64,000 nucleotides of DNA, from contig ARYC01000087.1 of the NCBI GenBank assembly GCA_000711775.1, positions 1 to 64,000 on the forward strand. Reading direction: 5' to 3'. Made by a program: the position numbers and the translations under genes. Every line of letters begins with the position of its first letter. The stretch's first letter is position 1. This document shows positions 22,212 to 33,714 of this stretch, one piece after another. The notes beneath the pieces were generated by a model that was not told where the DNA came from, did not search any database, and was given only the letters and a program-made list of their open reading frames with translations. The DNA is from Oxytricha trifallax. Its lineage: Eukaryota > Ciliophora > Spirotrichea > Sporadotrichida > Oxytrichidae.

Positions 22212-24784
22212 TCACATTTAAAATTCTTTAGAGGGAGCTGGCTTCTCTTTCTTTTCTTCTATTTCTTGCTTCCCTCCTCCTAAGTTTCTTCTCTTGCTGC
22301 CAGCTCCAGCATCTATGTTCATTGACTCTGGAGGCTAAATATTTGAATAAAGTCTCTTGCTGACTTCATACTTTGTCTGCGACTTTCGCTCTCTGTGAAG
22401 CTTGCTCTATTCCTTCATCAAGAAGATGCCAGTACCAGATTTTTCTAAAGAGTTAAACTACAAATCTTACTTGAAATATATGGGTGGTTCTGCAACTCTT
22501 ATAGCCAGCTCTCACTTATCTTGATCCCCTGTTTATCCTTATCTTCTGAAGAGATGCTGTACCTTTTCTTATGAGATTCTTGAATAATTTCTTTCAAGTA
22601 ATCACCTTTAATTGTTGCAAGTATGCCAAAGAAATAGTTTTCTTTCAGGTAGTTTATTTGACAACTGCTTCTTAGTAGGCAGGTACTGCGAAACCTCTGG
22701 GTCATTCATAGCATCATCGTATAAGTTAGTCACTGAGATTTCTGGATAGTTTGGAATCTCTGCAAACTTTACATCTTAAGTTTTCAATGCTTTCTTCTCT
22801 TCGCAGAGTATCGCCCTTAGAAATGAAATTTTGGGATCCCCCCCACAATTCTGGAATTTCCAATCGTTCCAGAATCATTCTGGAATCACCAAAAATTCCA
22901 GAATCATGATTGAATTCCAGTCATAATTCTGGAATTCCAGAATCATTCTGGAATCCTTTCAAATCAATTCTTTAATATTAATTTTTTCAAACATCATATT
23001 TTATTTCCATTGATAAATATAAAATAATATTAAAACTTTGGGGTAGTTTCGTAGTCAATACAATTATAAAAAATATTTTGTAGTAAATTTTTTGCACTAA
23101 AATTTACTTTTATTTAGCTAATAAAATTATATAACTACAATCAATAATTCTCCTCTAATCTTATTGTAAGAAATATGATTGTTTTAATAATCAATGAGTC
23201 ATTATAATTTATATAATAAACTTATGACCTTTCTGTATATAAGATTTCTAAGAACTCTTATTCTTGTTATGCTAGAATCGATCCGTTATATATCTATATA
23301 AATATTTCTCATTTTAATGTGAGATTATTCGAAGCTTACTCTATTTTTTAGTTCTTATCTAAACTCAATTTTCTGTTTTTTATAGTACTTCAGTATCCCC
23401 TTGATTAACGGATATAAGTTTGATGTCACAATCCAATCATCTGTAATTATCGTACAAATCGTCACTATATGTTATCTAATTATATTTATAAAAGTTCATT
23501 CATTTATTAACGCAATTATTATCTTGAAATACTTTACTAACGTAGCAATATCCGTTTAATATTTAATAGTTCAAGAAATCCTTTATCACCATTAAATAAA
23601 GATTTGTTTTGTTAAAAGTACTATTTCTACACTGTTTTTTATTATCACTAATGTAAGTAAGGTACTGCAATTTAAAAAATTGTGAAATCCTAAATATTAT
23701 ATATAAATTGATTGTAAAACTAAACAACTTCAATGAGGGTGATTATGATTCAACATTAATACTTAAAGAATTAGTAATCTTAATAGATTTGAACTGAAAA
23801 GTCTATCTCTCATCAAAAAAATAGAATATAGAAAAAAAATCATTGACTACTATTAAAAGATAGAAATTAATTTTATAACTATAGATTGACACTCTACTAA
23901 ACAAATTACTTAATAAATAGTAGATAATATCAGTGAAATAATGTACTATTAATCTAGCATGTAAAAGCAGATTGTAGGATTGACTGTGGTCTATCTTTGA
24001 AAACTTTTATATTAAACATGTAATTAAGAAATAATAATAGTAGGTTGTAGTCATTGATTGGTTCGCAGCTTTATTATTTTCATATATTACAAATAAAGAC
24101 TTAAATTTATAAGCTGATTTGAGTATGGGATATATATGTTCATTTTAAATAATAATAATAATATCTGTAAGTATCATTTAATTATGAGAGTTTATATTTG
24201 TGATAATTGACTAAGTTCTAAGAATTATTCATAATCTTATTGCACAGAATAATTACAGAATTGTATAGCGAGGTAAAAATATGATAAATTTTTTACGAAT
24301 TTAAACGATCGTAAATGATTTTAAGTAATAGAAAAATAAATTTAAAAACAAAATTATTCGATATCTTAAATAAAATAATTTTTATTTCAGGCTATAAAGT
24401 GATTAGAAAAATTTGAAATTATAAGTTATTTTCAGTATTTATAAGTTATTTTCAGTATTTTCTTCTAAAATATAGTAATAATTTAATCATAATAAAATTA
24501 CCCTGAATTCCAGATTCATGATGGAATTCCAGCATGGTGCTGGAATTCTTATTCTGGAATTCCAGAATGATTCTGGAACGATTGGAAATTCCAGAATTGT
24601 GGGGGATCCAAATTTTGGTACCTTCCATCGTTGGCAAGAACAAACCAACTACATAATCAAGATGAGTTACTATGAGTTCATTATCTTGCTGCACCAGGTA
24701 GAGGTGCAAATCTTCCTTGCTTCTAAATCTCTGAATCAATTCTTGTGCTTGCACTCTTTTCATTACGTCATTCATTGACTCCAT
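22212..24784 (-). pseudogene. 22 kD gene of TBE F, split by a 1.8-kb insertion
   Basis: ATG at 24784 (MESMNDVMKRVQAQELIQRF), TGA at 22214-22212. The intron 1 position (24684-24649, 36 nt) starts AT instead of GT; the sequence can also be read straight through. Intron 2 is 22470-22445 (26 nt). Exon 2 is interrupted after VGLFLPTMEGTK by the element at 22834-24609 with duplication of AAATTTTG. The coding tail (KKSGTGIFLMKE ... DAGAGSKRRNLGGG) is intact. Before the insertion this was probably a functional copy. Confidence 0.85.
22834..24609. mobile_element. 1,776-bp element with inverted repeats and 8-bp target duplication
   Basis: Flanked by perfect AAATTTTG repeats (22826-22833, 24610-24617). 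Left end GGATCCCCCCCCACAATTCTGG, right end its complement; both ends carry many overlapping copies of the palindromic word ATTCCAGAAT within ~110 bp. The AT-rich interior has no recognisable gene, so it is non-autonomous. An 8-bp duplication fits hAT or P-type families, but the GGATCC terminus is not a known signature of either to me. Confidence 0.85.
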
Positions 24785-25337
24785 CTTGTTTACAGATCTA
24801 AGAAATGATATTCAAATTTAGGTTTATTGATTTCAATTATATACCTCTGTAAAACTTACTATTAAATATGGACATCCTATAGGAGGTCAACCTCTTAGAA
24901 GGATATGGAGAAGGTTTTGAGAACTGGTTTCAAACTTGAGAGATTGATATCAATTTCTACTGTTATAGTTCCATATTTTTAAATTTAAATTGGTACGTAC
25001 TTAATTAGGAGCAGCTCCTAAAATGCTAGAACTTAATTAGGAGCATTAATTAAAGCTAGTACTTAATTAGGAGCACCCTAATTTTAATCATAAAATCACA
25101 AAATACCTCCTAAAGCAGTACGTACTTAATTAGGTGCACCTCCTAAATCGGTACGTACTATAATCAACTTATTATTGAAAGTAAAAATGGTTACTTCCTC
25201 ACCCATATTTGGAGCTGGATCGTCTCGTAACACTCATAATGCTTCTCTAATACTCTAAGAACTTTCCTTGAAACTTATAGGCTTGCAAAGCTCTCAGTTA
25301 TATAGGCAGTTTTATAATTTTAAATTCAAATTTAAAT
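24785..25337. promoter_or_regulatory. Divergent promoter region of TBE F with iterated motif
   Basis: Separates the 22 kD and 57 kD starts. Holds at least four copies of TACTTAATTAGGWGCW (about 24990, 25030, 25060, 25105) and the palindromes GGAGCAGCTCC, GGTGCACCTCC and GTACGTAC, plus the conserved word GGAGGTCAACCTC. Other TBEs have different but equally iterated words here (GGTACC in D and E, GGAGGTCCTCC in B), suggesting fast-evolving protein-binding sites. Confidence 0.5.
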
Positions 25338-26782
25338 ATGAGCGCTAACATTTTAAGAAAAACAACAGCACGTCCATCAAACTAAATGAGACTTACCTTT
25401 GCAGCAATAAAAAGTGTGAAAGCTGCGAGATGAACTCTCATAAAGAACTACCAGAGCTATCACTTGAGGTCTCTATTATTAAAATAGAAAATAACAATAG
25501 AAAATGAATGACAAACAAGTGTGTGGGAGACAGAGAGGAGGAGAAAGGTATTAATGAAACTCCTATACAAACTGAAGAAATAGAAATATACTTTTGTGAG
25601 CCGTGTGAGAGAGATTTTGCTCATAAATCTAGCTGGTACAGGCATATGAAAGTCCATAAGGAAGCTAAGCCTACTGTATACTTAAAGCATGACAAAGTTA
25701 TGGAAAGTATGATTGCTTTGAGTGCCATAAGCAGTACTCTCACACAAGAGACTTAAAGAAGCATCTTTTAAAAGCCCACAAGAAGAAATAGAAGTTGAAG
25801 ATTAAGACACTCAACTGAAGTTGCTCAACAAAAGAAAAGCAAGGGGGCCTCTATAAGTTGCTGAGCTTTAACAAGCAAGCGAATCAGAGTATGTGAGGAT
25901 TGCACGCAACCTATTAGCATCAGAGGTCACGAAAATCATGATTAAAATATAATACAAGAAAATTCCAGTACTTGCATAGATTGATTTAGATACTTCTCTC
26001 TAAAGCTACCTAATCCTAGAAGACTCCTATGACAAGAAAGTTATAAGGATCATCAGTATGCTTACAAGATATAACCTTTCAACTATCTCCTTAGTGATGA
26101 CAAATATTAAATGGAGTTTACTAATGAGTATTAAGTACTCACTCAGTCTAAGTTTAAAGAGTGCAAATACTTAATAAAGCTAGATGCTGTTCTCCTTGCC
26201 AAAGATCATGTAGCTTTCAGACTACCACTCTTTGAAATGACACTCAGAGATTTCATAACTGATCAAAGAAATCATAGATAGCTTGCATTTATATCAACCT
26301 AAGCTATACAAGGTATCAAAGAGCTTCATAAGTTAGGCTTTGTTCACAGAGATCTCAAGCCTGAGAATATAATGTTGAACTTTTCACCAGTAAAAGTAAC
26401 AATTATTGATTTCAACAGAGCCTTAAGAGTGGAAGTATCAAGGCTTGGAAGTGTAATGGGAACTCCAGGATATTATCCGGAAAGGGAAGACTGGAGAGAT
26501 GGAGACTAACAGTGGGATGTGTGGGCTTTAGCAGCAATAATAATAGAGTGTGATATGCCTCGCAACGATTACTACTCTACAAGGTGCGAGAAGGATGCAA
26601 GGCAAAGAATAAAGCAATTTATTGACAAAACAAGAGTGTCTCAATCAATGAAGCAAATGGCAGAGTCAATAATAATAAAACCAAACTCAAGATCAGAAAT
26701 ATCAATAGAGTAGATAGAGTTGTGGTTAAGTAAGATAAACTTCAGACCTCTCCCACATGATCCAAAAGTGCATTTTGAGTGA
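25338..26782 (+). pseudogene. 57 kD zinc-finger/kinase gene of TBE F
   Basis: Fingers FCEPCERDFAHKSSWYRHMKVH and CFECHKQYSHTRDLKKHLLKAH, then the kinase with YAYKIQPFNYLL, VHRDLKPENIM, IIDFNRA (DFN for DFG), GTPGYYPEREDW and a long C-terminal lobe to TGA at 26780-26782. Lesions: an in-frame TGA before MTNKCVGD (about 25505), a one-base loss between HDKV and GKYDC (about 25697), and a frame change before DHQYAYK (about 26052). The last ~240 codons are clean. The catalytic Asp of HRD and the metal-binding Asp are kept, so an active kinase ancestor is likely. Confidence 0.82.
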
Positions 26783-26901
26783 TTAAATTAAATAAATTTA
26801 CTATAAATTTCACATTAAAACCTATTAATAACCCCAACCCCTAACAAATTCCCTACAAATCAAAGCACTTATAAACCTCATTAAGGGGTTTTGTGGTTTT
26901 G
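26783..26901. repeat. TBE F right terminal inverted repeat
   Basis: Mirror of 21057-21140: AACCCCAACCCCTAACAAAT, CTCATTAAGG and terminal GGTTTTGTGGTTTTG. One telomeric G has become T. Followed by the ACT target triplet. Confidence 0.92.
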
Positions 26902-26904
26902 ACT

Positions 26905-27380
26905 GTAACAACAATGGTTGATTCTTAGCTGTTAGACATCATATTTATACTAAGTTTATAATTATAAATTTTCTAATTTTATGCTTAATATTTTTAATTT
27001 TGGTACCAACTGAGAATAAATTGGTACCAATTAAAAGGTTTTGAACCATTTTGGAACTTTTCCATTAAAACCTAATTAGGTTAAAACTAGGTACTAATTA
27101 AGTTTTGGTACTATTAAATTGGTACCAATTAAAATTAAACGGATTTAGTAAAAGTACTAATTAAATTAAAACAATTTTAGTACTATTTTAATGGAACTAA
27201 ATTGATAAAAATGGAGATCAATCTCTGAAGTTTGTTACAGCTTCTGCAAATTTTCTCCACGTATCTTTGCAGGGTTGACCTCCTATAAGATGCCCATATT
27301 TAATAGTAAGTTTTTTAATAATAAGATCCGGAAGTCTATAAATTATAATATTAAATTCATTTATAGGAAGAGGAACAAAG
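26905..27380. promoter_or_regulatory. Divergent promoter region of TBE E (right of the F insertion)
   Basis: Carries GGTACCAATT, GTACTAATTAA and the conserved GGTTGACCTCCTATAAGATG found upstream of other 22 kD genes. It contains the uninterrupted site CTAGGTACTAATTAAG that is split by the foldback element in TBE D. Confidence 0.5.
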
Positions 27381-28152
27381 ATGGAATCACTAAATGATCT
27401 AATGAAAAAAGTTGAGGCTCAAGAAATGATATCAAGATTCAGAAGTAAGGAAGATCTCTATCGATACCTGACTTAACATGGTAAGCTGGTGACAAATACT
27501 CAATCATATACTATAGTGGGATTATTCCTTCCAACGATGGAAGGTACCAAAATTTCTTTCTCAAAAGCTATACTGTGTGATGAGAAGAAAGCTTCAAAAA
27601 CAATGAAACTAAGTTGATAGAAATACCAAACTACCTAGAGATTTCAGTTGATGATACGATGAAAGATGAAGAGTTGGTAGTTTATCTTCCTACCAATAAA
27701 CAACTCTCTAAACAATTTCCAGAAAGGAGCTTGTTCTTTGGTGTTATTGGCACTTTAAGAGAGAGTTATCTCAGAGCGATCATTGAAGCTCACAAGAAAC
27801 GCTACACTATTTCTCCAGAAGATTAAAAGAAGCGGCATACTTATAAGCGAAGCTTGGCTTGAAGAGCTAAAGAAGCATCTTACCTCTCTAGTATGCTTAG
27901 ATTCATAACTTTATAGGGAAACCTGGAACTGGTACATTCCTAATGAAAGAGCATGCTAAGGTTCACAGAGAGAGAAAGTCATAGACTATTCATATAGTGA
28001 GCAAGAGACTTTATAAAGATGTTTAAAAGCCAGATGAAATGTACATAGATGCAGGAGCTGGCACTAAGAGAAGAAATATGGGCCCAAGTAAGCCATAAGA
28101 AGAGGAGAAGAAAGAGAAGCCAAACCCATTTATGGGCCAATTTAATATGTGA
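27381..28152 (+). pseudogene. 22 kD gene of TBE E
   Basis: MESLNDLMKKVEAQEMISRF, intron 1 27481-27516 (36 nt), VGLFLPTMEGTK, intron 2 27891-27916 (26 nt, GTATGC...TTTATAG), then RKPGTGTFLMKE and the tail DAGAGTKRRNMGPSK ending TGA 28150-28152. A one-base loss before FKNNETKLIEIPNY (about 27593) and a two-base loss after SPEDQKK (about 27832) break the frame. Convergent with the transposase gene 6 bp downstream. Confidence 0.82.
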
Positions 28153-28158
28153 ATATAT

Positions 28159-29209
28159 TCATTCGTTTAAATCTAAAACTTATTTATAAACATTCATTCT
28201 TCCCTCTCTCGCACAAATTGTTGTCTTATCTAAGCTCACTCTCTTACAGCTGCTTTGTATCAAGTCACTGTATCGATGGGCAAGTCATACATAAGATGAT
28301 ATAGCAATAGCTTCTTGTAATGAGTCTTGATTTAACTCCAGTAGAATTCTATTCCATTAATTTAAGGGCTATAAGGAACGTTGTAAACAGGAGTTAAATT
28401 TAAGTCTTCATAAGCTTTCTTAGACTCCTTTGTCTTATGAACTGATAAGTTATCAACAAACAAGATGATCCCTTGGTTGCTATACTTCTCTCTGAGCTTG
28501 TGTAGGAACTCTATATACTACTCTCGCTTAATAGAGCGACGGTGAATGACATAACTCTCCAAGCCTGAATCTTCTTTTATACCAGCTAAAATTTTATGGG
28601 TGACAACCTTTACTTTCTAGTCATAAACTTCTATATTATCATACTTCTTGTACCATGACTTATTAATAAAGGTGTTGAAGGTAAATACAGCTTCATCAGC
28701 GTGTATGAACTTGATGTTATTAGTAATAGCTCTCTGCATTTAATCATATATATAGTTTAAATTATTACCATAAAATGGCACTGTAAAATCAATCACTCTC
28801 TTCAATCTGTTGACAGTTTGTAGAGTAATACTATTTCTTCTATAAATATAGGCTATAGTTTAAGGAGAGATAAGCATATCAGGAAACTTGCGATGAAACA
28901 TCACAGCTCACTAGTCAAGTGGGAAGTGTGCCCAATACTTAAGAATCTTAGAATCGCAGAGATAGTCAATATGCTGCTTAGAGAACTTTTATCTTCTAGC
29001 AGGATGCTTTTAAGTGCCTGAGCTAAAATGCTAAACAACTAACAAGCAACGATACCTAATTGTTGAGGCACTCTTGCACAGGAGCTTTGCAATAGCTGCA
29101 TAATTCATAACTGGTTTAACTAAGTCTATATTAATACTTGTACCGTACCTAAGCTTAAGCATAAAAATCTAAATATTACATATCATAAATAGACCCTAAA
29201 TTTCGCTAA
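28159..29209 (-). pseudogene. 42 kD transposase of TBE E, start codon and frame damaged
   Basis: Minus-strand homologue of the TBE F transposase: HADEAVFTFNTFINKSWYKK, LFVDNLSVHK and INGIEFYWS supply the DDE residues. The expected ATG at ~29207 has decayed, and an extra T in the codons for YLDFMLKLRYG (about 29162) shifts the N-terminal frame. The remaining ~300 codons seem open to TGA 28161-28159. Confidence 0.82.
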
Positions 29210-29325
29210 TTTCTATTTCTCATTATTCAAATTGGCCTAATTTCTATTCTAACCCCAATAAGACCCCTACTATACCCTACAAATCAAAGCACTTATAAAC
29301 CTCATTAAGGGGTTTTGGGGTTTTG
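29210..29325. repeat. TBE E right terminal inverted repeat
   Basis: AACCCCAATAAGACCCCTAC, then CACTTATAAACCTCATTAAG and terminal GGTTTTGGGGTTTTG; inverted copy of 19425-19530 apart from the C4A4 unit lost on the left. Confidence 0.92.
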
Positions 29326-29490
29326 AATGTTAATAAGATACTAATATTAAACATTAAAAATTCTATCAGACTCCAAAATAAATCATATAAAAGGACAGTT
29401 AGGTCATTATAAAACATTTAAATGATTTACTCTTTTTTATATTTAGATTAATTTGAAAATTTTTTTGGGAAAAATTCTAATCATAATGAA
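29326..29490. repeat. Right arm of the palindrome around TBE E
   Basis: Reverse complement of 19262-19424 with scattered differences; see that entry. Confidence 0.85.
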
Positions 29491-29734
29491 GATTACAAAT
29501 CAAAATATTAATTTAATGATAAAAAATTTGAGATTAATTTTTAAAGACAATTCAATTGTAAATATTTTGTAAAATAATTATATTCAAACGATTTATTATT
29601 GAAAAATATAACATAAATTTTTATGTTTTAAATATCAAAATAATCAGTAACATAAAAGATTTTAAAGTTTAAGTTTTGAATAAAGGATTTGATTTCATCA
29701 TTGTTTGAAGCGCACGTTTTATTTTTTAATGCCA

Positions 29735-29880
29735 TATGAGTTTAATTACACACATCATAAGCAATGGAGTAAGACGTATATTAAAAGCTTTAAGGAACAG
29801 TAGGAACAATAACAGGGCAGTAAGGTTTAAAAACTCCAAGTCTCATTAACTCCTTAAAATAATCATTATTTTTCAATTAT
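29735..29880 (+). CDS. Possible MDS, unidentified
   Basis: Two overlapping plus-strand frames lack TGA. One reads THHKQWSKTYIKSFKEQQEQ, the other MSLITHIISNGVRRILKAL. Local GC is higher than the surroundings. Which frame is real, if either, cannot be decided here. Confidence 0.3.
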
Positions 29881-30132
29881 ATTCCCAAAATTTAATAATG
29901 AAAAATATCAAATTTAAATTTCTTGACGTTCAGGAATTAATATAATATTAGTTAATATTTTTAAATAAAAATTAAAACAAAAGATAAATAAACATTGCAA
30001 ACTCTCTGCTTAATTAAATTACAAAGCTTTAAATTGGGTTTTTTTAATATCACATATTTAGTAGCATTTTTTTGTAAAATAAAATTTCTCAATATAAGAT
30101 TATCTGTTTTTTGTAACAATTTGATTTGGCTA

Positions 30133-30707
30133 TAGGGAAGAATCCTACACCCATAATGTATACTTTTAATTTTGTAGTTTGATAAAGTTTTTAACTCTGA
30201 GTAATAGTAGCTCTAATTAACATGACCTACACAAGCAATAGTATTCGACTATAGCATCATCAAAGTCTAAAAATATATATAAAATTCATTTTAAAAATGA
30301 AAAAATTTTAATTTTTATTTAATTTTCAATTCAACTAAAATTAGAAAATTGAGCAAATATGTGATCTTAATTATATATAAAGATATTTAACCTATTCTAA
30401 AATAAAAGCGATTACAAAATTAAAATCAATTTAAAATACAACTAAATTTAATTATTTTTATATATAAATTAAGATCACATATTTGCTCAATTTTCTAATT
30501 TTAGTTGAATTGAAAATTAAATAAAAATTTAAATTTTTTCATTTTTAAAATGAATTTTATATATATTTTTAGACTTTGATGATGCTATAGTCGAATACTA
30601 TTGCTTGTGTAGGTCATGTTAATTAGAGCTACTTTTACTCAGAGTTAAAAACTTTATCAAACTACAAAATTAAAAGTATACATTATGGGTGTAGGATTCT
30701 TCCCTTA
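30133..30707. repeat. 575-bp foldback element
   Basis: Arms of about 245 bp, almost perfect reverse complements (GGGAAGAATCCTACACCCAT and ATGGGTGTAGGATTCTTCCC at the tips; ATTTGCTCAATTTTCTAATT inside) around an ~85-bp AT-rich loop. Hardly any mismatches, so it is young or kept uniform by gene conversion. No coding capacity and no family relation to the other foldbacks seen. Confidence 0.92.
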
Positions 30708-31951
30708 AGCCTCTGATTTTGATAAGTGTATAATTGTTTCGACTAATATTGTAAATGATGTATTATTTATAAATTTTATTTTAGAAATGAGAATATTTCG
30801 ATTAGTAATCTAATTACATTATATTATAAGTTAAAATTACTAAAAAATACTGAAGTTAATCGAAAAAAATTACATATTTATTTTGTAGAGAATATTATTC
30901 AATTTTAATTAAATAAAAAAGCAATTACTAATTTTAAAAAGAGAAAAATAAAATATCTGAATACTAAAAAATGCAACTTATTAACAAAGTTAGTGATGAT
31001 AATTTTTTTAAATTGCCTCCCTGAATTTATTGACCTATCATCATTTCACTGCTATTTCTTATTATTCAATCATTTACAGAAGTTCCGGCTTGAGATATTT
31101 AAGCTCAAATCAGTTTGATTTATCATTTATAAATATTACAAATTTACATAAAGGATATGTAATTTATACAAGTTCAAACATAAATAATTATTATATCATT
31201 AAATGGCACGTCTAGTACGCTAGACAGGGGAACAAAATACTTTATAAATATTTAGAAATATGTAATGGCACGCAATTAGAAATTCACATTTTAAATAGAT
31301 ATAAAAATTCCTAGTTACTTTTCCCACAAAAATCTAGTTAAGAAATATATTCGAGAAAATAAAAGGTAAGGCTCTAAATTAATTTATTGTATTAATACTG
31401 ATAATTTAATGGATTTTTAAGAGTAACTCTAATAACTAACAAATAGATAGCTTGAAATAAATACCCACAAAAAAATAATATTTTGACATTAAGGGGATCA
31501 GGTAAAATTTTTTCACATGGCTGCCTAATTAAATTTAATAATGGTAAGGGGTTTGATTTTAATATAAAAAGCATAATGATTTTACCCCAGTAAACCTTTA
31601 TTTTAAATTAAATTATTCGAATACATATATAGAAAAAAATTTTTGGTTTTTAATCTACCTTCTTGACAAAGCTCAAGCTTTAGTATTATATATTTACATA
31701 TTTAAAAGAATAAATTTTATGCTTATTTTTATATTCATTATCAATTTACAATTGATACTCAACTTATAAAAGTCTCTCCTCAATATTTATATAAAATGAT
31801 AAGATTTCAAAATAAAATGATTATATAGGGACAACGAACTTGAAATGTCATATAGATTTAATTCATTTTTAAGTAAAATTAATTGAAAAGTATGTTTTAA
31901 ACTTAAAATTTTATTGGATATTAACTTTCCTTATAAAAATATTTTTATTAT
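30708..31951. other. AT-rich spacer, nothing supported
   Basis: A frame at 31030-31215 and one at 31574-31392 are open but lack convincing composition. No repeats. Confidence 0.4.
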
Positions 31952-32060
31952 AAAACCCCATGTCAGTTATTTACAAGATTTGGGTGACGATAAAATTTAA
32001 TAAAGATAGATAAAATTATTATATATATTTGGTAGCTTTAGTAATTTAAAAGAGGGGCCT

Positions 32061-32091
<31 letters not shown>

Positions 32092-32092
32092 A
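32061..32092. repeat. Short GTA microsatellite in X2
   Basis: About ten GTA units at the place where X1 has ~155 units. Confidence 0.9.
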
Positions 32093-32204
32093 GGCTATTC
32101 TACTAAAGCTTCCAAAATGACGAATTGCTGAATTTAATTATTATAAATCCTCAAACCCATATAATATTACTTTAGAATCCCTAACAACCCCACGAATCCA
32201 ACAT

Positions 32205-33628
32205 ATGAACCTACTGCTACTCAATACTAACGCCTCGCTCAGCCAGCAAGACGACCCATAGCTGCTGGAGGACCCCTCAGAGGATCTGGTGCTTGACCAT
32301 CTTGAGTTTGACGACCCCCTGTTAACAAGGACATCTTTCAAACAGCGTGTGGGCATTCTCCTGAGCAACATTCAGATGCGAAAAGAAGTCATGGGGCCCT
32401 CTGACACGTGGTGAGTAGCATTCTAGGCACGCTCCACGCTCTCCTATTCGACACTAGTGGACGACGCTTTGGATAGGGTTTGTAGTATTAAGAAGGAAGA
32501 TGGAGGCCGCCATATTGAATTTTCTCATGATGATTCGACGCACCAACAAACCATGGGTGACTTCTTGGATCCCACCATGGATGTCTCTCACCTCAATTAA
32601 GGTAAGATTCGAGCCTTAGTTGTTCACACCATATGTAGGGAAGGAGCACAATGTAACCTATTACCTAAGATAAGTGATCAGATGGCAAGTCCCAGCAATT
32701 ATCTCAAGAACGCCTGCTGTCCAGATACCGTTGGCTCAGCCACCAAGCCAGTTGACATCCTGAATACTCATGAGTAGCCAAAGGCACAAGACTCCCTAGC
32801 AAAAGCACGAAGCTCTAGTGCATTGCGCCTTAGTGAAATTCATACTACTCTAGTGCTAAAGTGTATCAGAATAAACTCTTCTAAATCAGGATTCTTGGCA
32901 CCCTAGTCTATGACAGTCAAACTGGCCTGTTTGGGGGCAGCACTCTACAAGGTCTTAAAGCAATACGGATACAACATTCTTTTCACTGCATGGAGCCGAC
33001 TTATGAGGATTCTGAGGGTCGAGTGATTTTGAATATTCCAACTACCTGGCGTCATCAGCAAAAGTATTCCTCTGATAATCTTTGTCTGGTAAACAGCTGC
33101 CTGCTCAGTTATTTGTAACTCGCTAGCTCAGGCTGTGCTCTCTCGATCGAGGTACGATAAGACTATGGTGGCTTGCTAAAATCATTCGAATTCGCCTGCA
33201 TCAAGCTCACTGTAAAATTCAACAATTTGAAAAATCCCAATATAAAGTTCTCCTAAGCTTGACATTCTGATTGCCTCCCATTATCTAAGATCCAATTAAG
33301 AATAATGAGACTGTAGACAACATCATGAACCGAGCTGCTGATAGAGACAAGAGACCCCTGTCAATAAGCAAGGAAAGGCAGAGAAGAGAAAACGTCATGA
33401 AGAGATTCAAGAAGGACCTGGCCATGCTGATGCAGAGCGCCCCCACCTCCCCACTCAGTTCCTGCAGAGATTCAAGCCCGCCCTCACCAAGGACACCGTG
33501 GATTCGTTGATGAAGGAAGCATCGAAATTCAGACCAAAGGATGGAGAATGCGCAGAGATCAATGACCTGGACCGGGAGAGGCAAGAGCAGCTCAAGACCT
33601 TGAGAGAGATTGGCAGATTTGTGAAGTG
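32205..33628 (+). pseudogene. Decayed gene of element X2, function unknown
   Basis: Starts MNLLLLNTNASLSQQDDPQ. Conserved blocks in order: LEFDDPLLTRTSFKQR, KEDGGRHIEFSHDDSTHQQ followed by GTAAG, TGLFGGSTLQGLKAI, VILNIPTTWRHQQKYS, ALSIEVRQDYGGLL, and the basic C-terminus MNRAADRDKRPLSISKERQ. Frame changes occur between blocks and the last residues differ from X1 (LREIGRFVK). High GC and ordinary codons (few TAA/TAG Gln) set it apart from host genes. Confidence 0.55.
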
Positions 33629-33714
33629 AATCATTCAGTAATAAGCTAAGAGTAATTGTTATTAATTTAATTTCTATCGTCTACAAAAAATTGTAAATAA
33701 CTGCATTGGGTTTT

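Larger units (their letters stand above)
21057..26901. mobile_element. TBE F, complete element with ACT target duplication
   Basis: Bounded by CAAAACCCCAAAACCCC on the left and its complement (one base changed) on the right. The target triplet ACT flanks both sides (21054-21056 and 26902-26904), matching the ANT target rule for TBEs. It lies in reverse orientation to E, just upstream of E's 57 kD start. Gene order is 42 kD (+), 22 kD (-), 57 kD (+). Without the 1,776-bp insertion and its 8-bp duplication it is 4,061 bp. Confidence 0.95.
19425..29325. mobile_element. TBE E, full-length but with all genes damaged, hosting TBE F
   Basis: Left end CAAAACCCC then TTAATGAGG (one C4A4 unit lost), right end GGTTTTGGGGTTTTG at 29325. 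Order: 57 kD (-), TBE F insertion, promoter, 22 kD (+), 42 kD (-). Without F the element is about 4.05 kb, the usual TBE size. The flanking triplets are ATT on the left and AAT on the right, not a direct repeat, because the flanks are inverted copies of each other. Confidence 0.92.
31952..33714 (+). mobile_element. Element X2, second copy of the AAAACCCC-ended GC-rich unit
   Basis: Ends AAAACCCCATGTCAGTTATT and AATAACTGCATTGGGTTTT are the X inverted repeats with small changes. The interior matches X1 in reverse orientation over its full length, except for the microsatellite, which is about 440 bp shorter. With X1 it brackets the 12-32 kb region as an inverted pair. Confidence 0.75.

Noticed and set aside
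31030..31215. 61-codon frame rich in Tyr/Ile/Ser
   Set aside because: AT-driven composition, no flanking splice or pointer signals.
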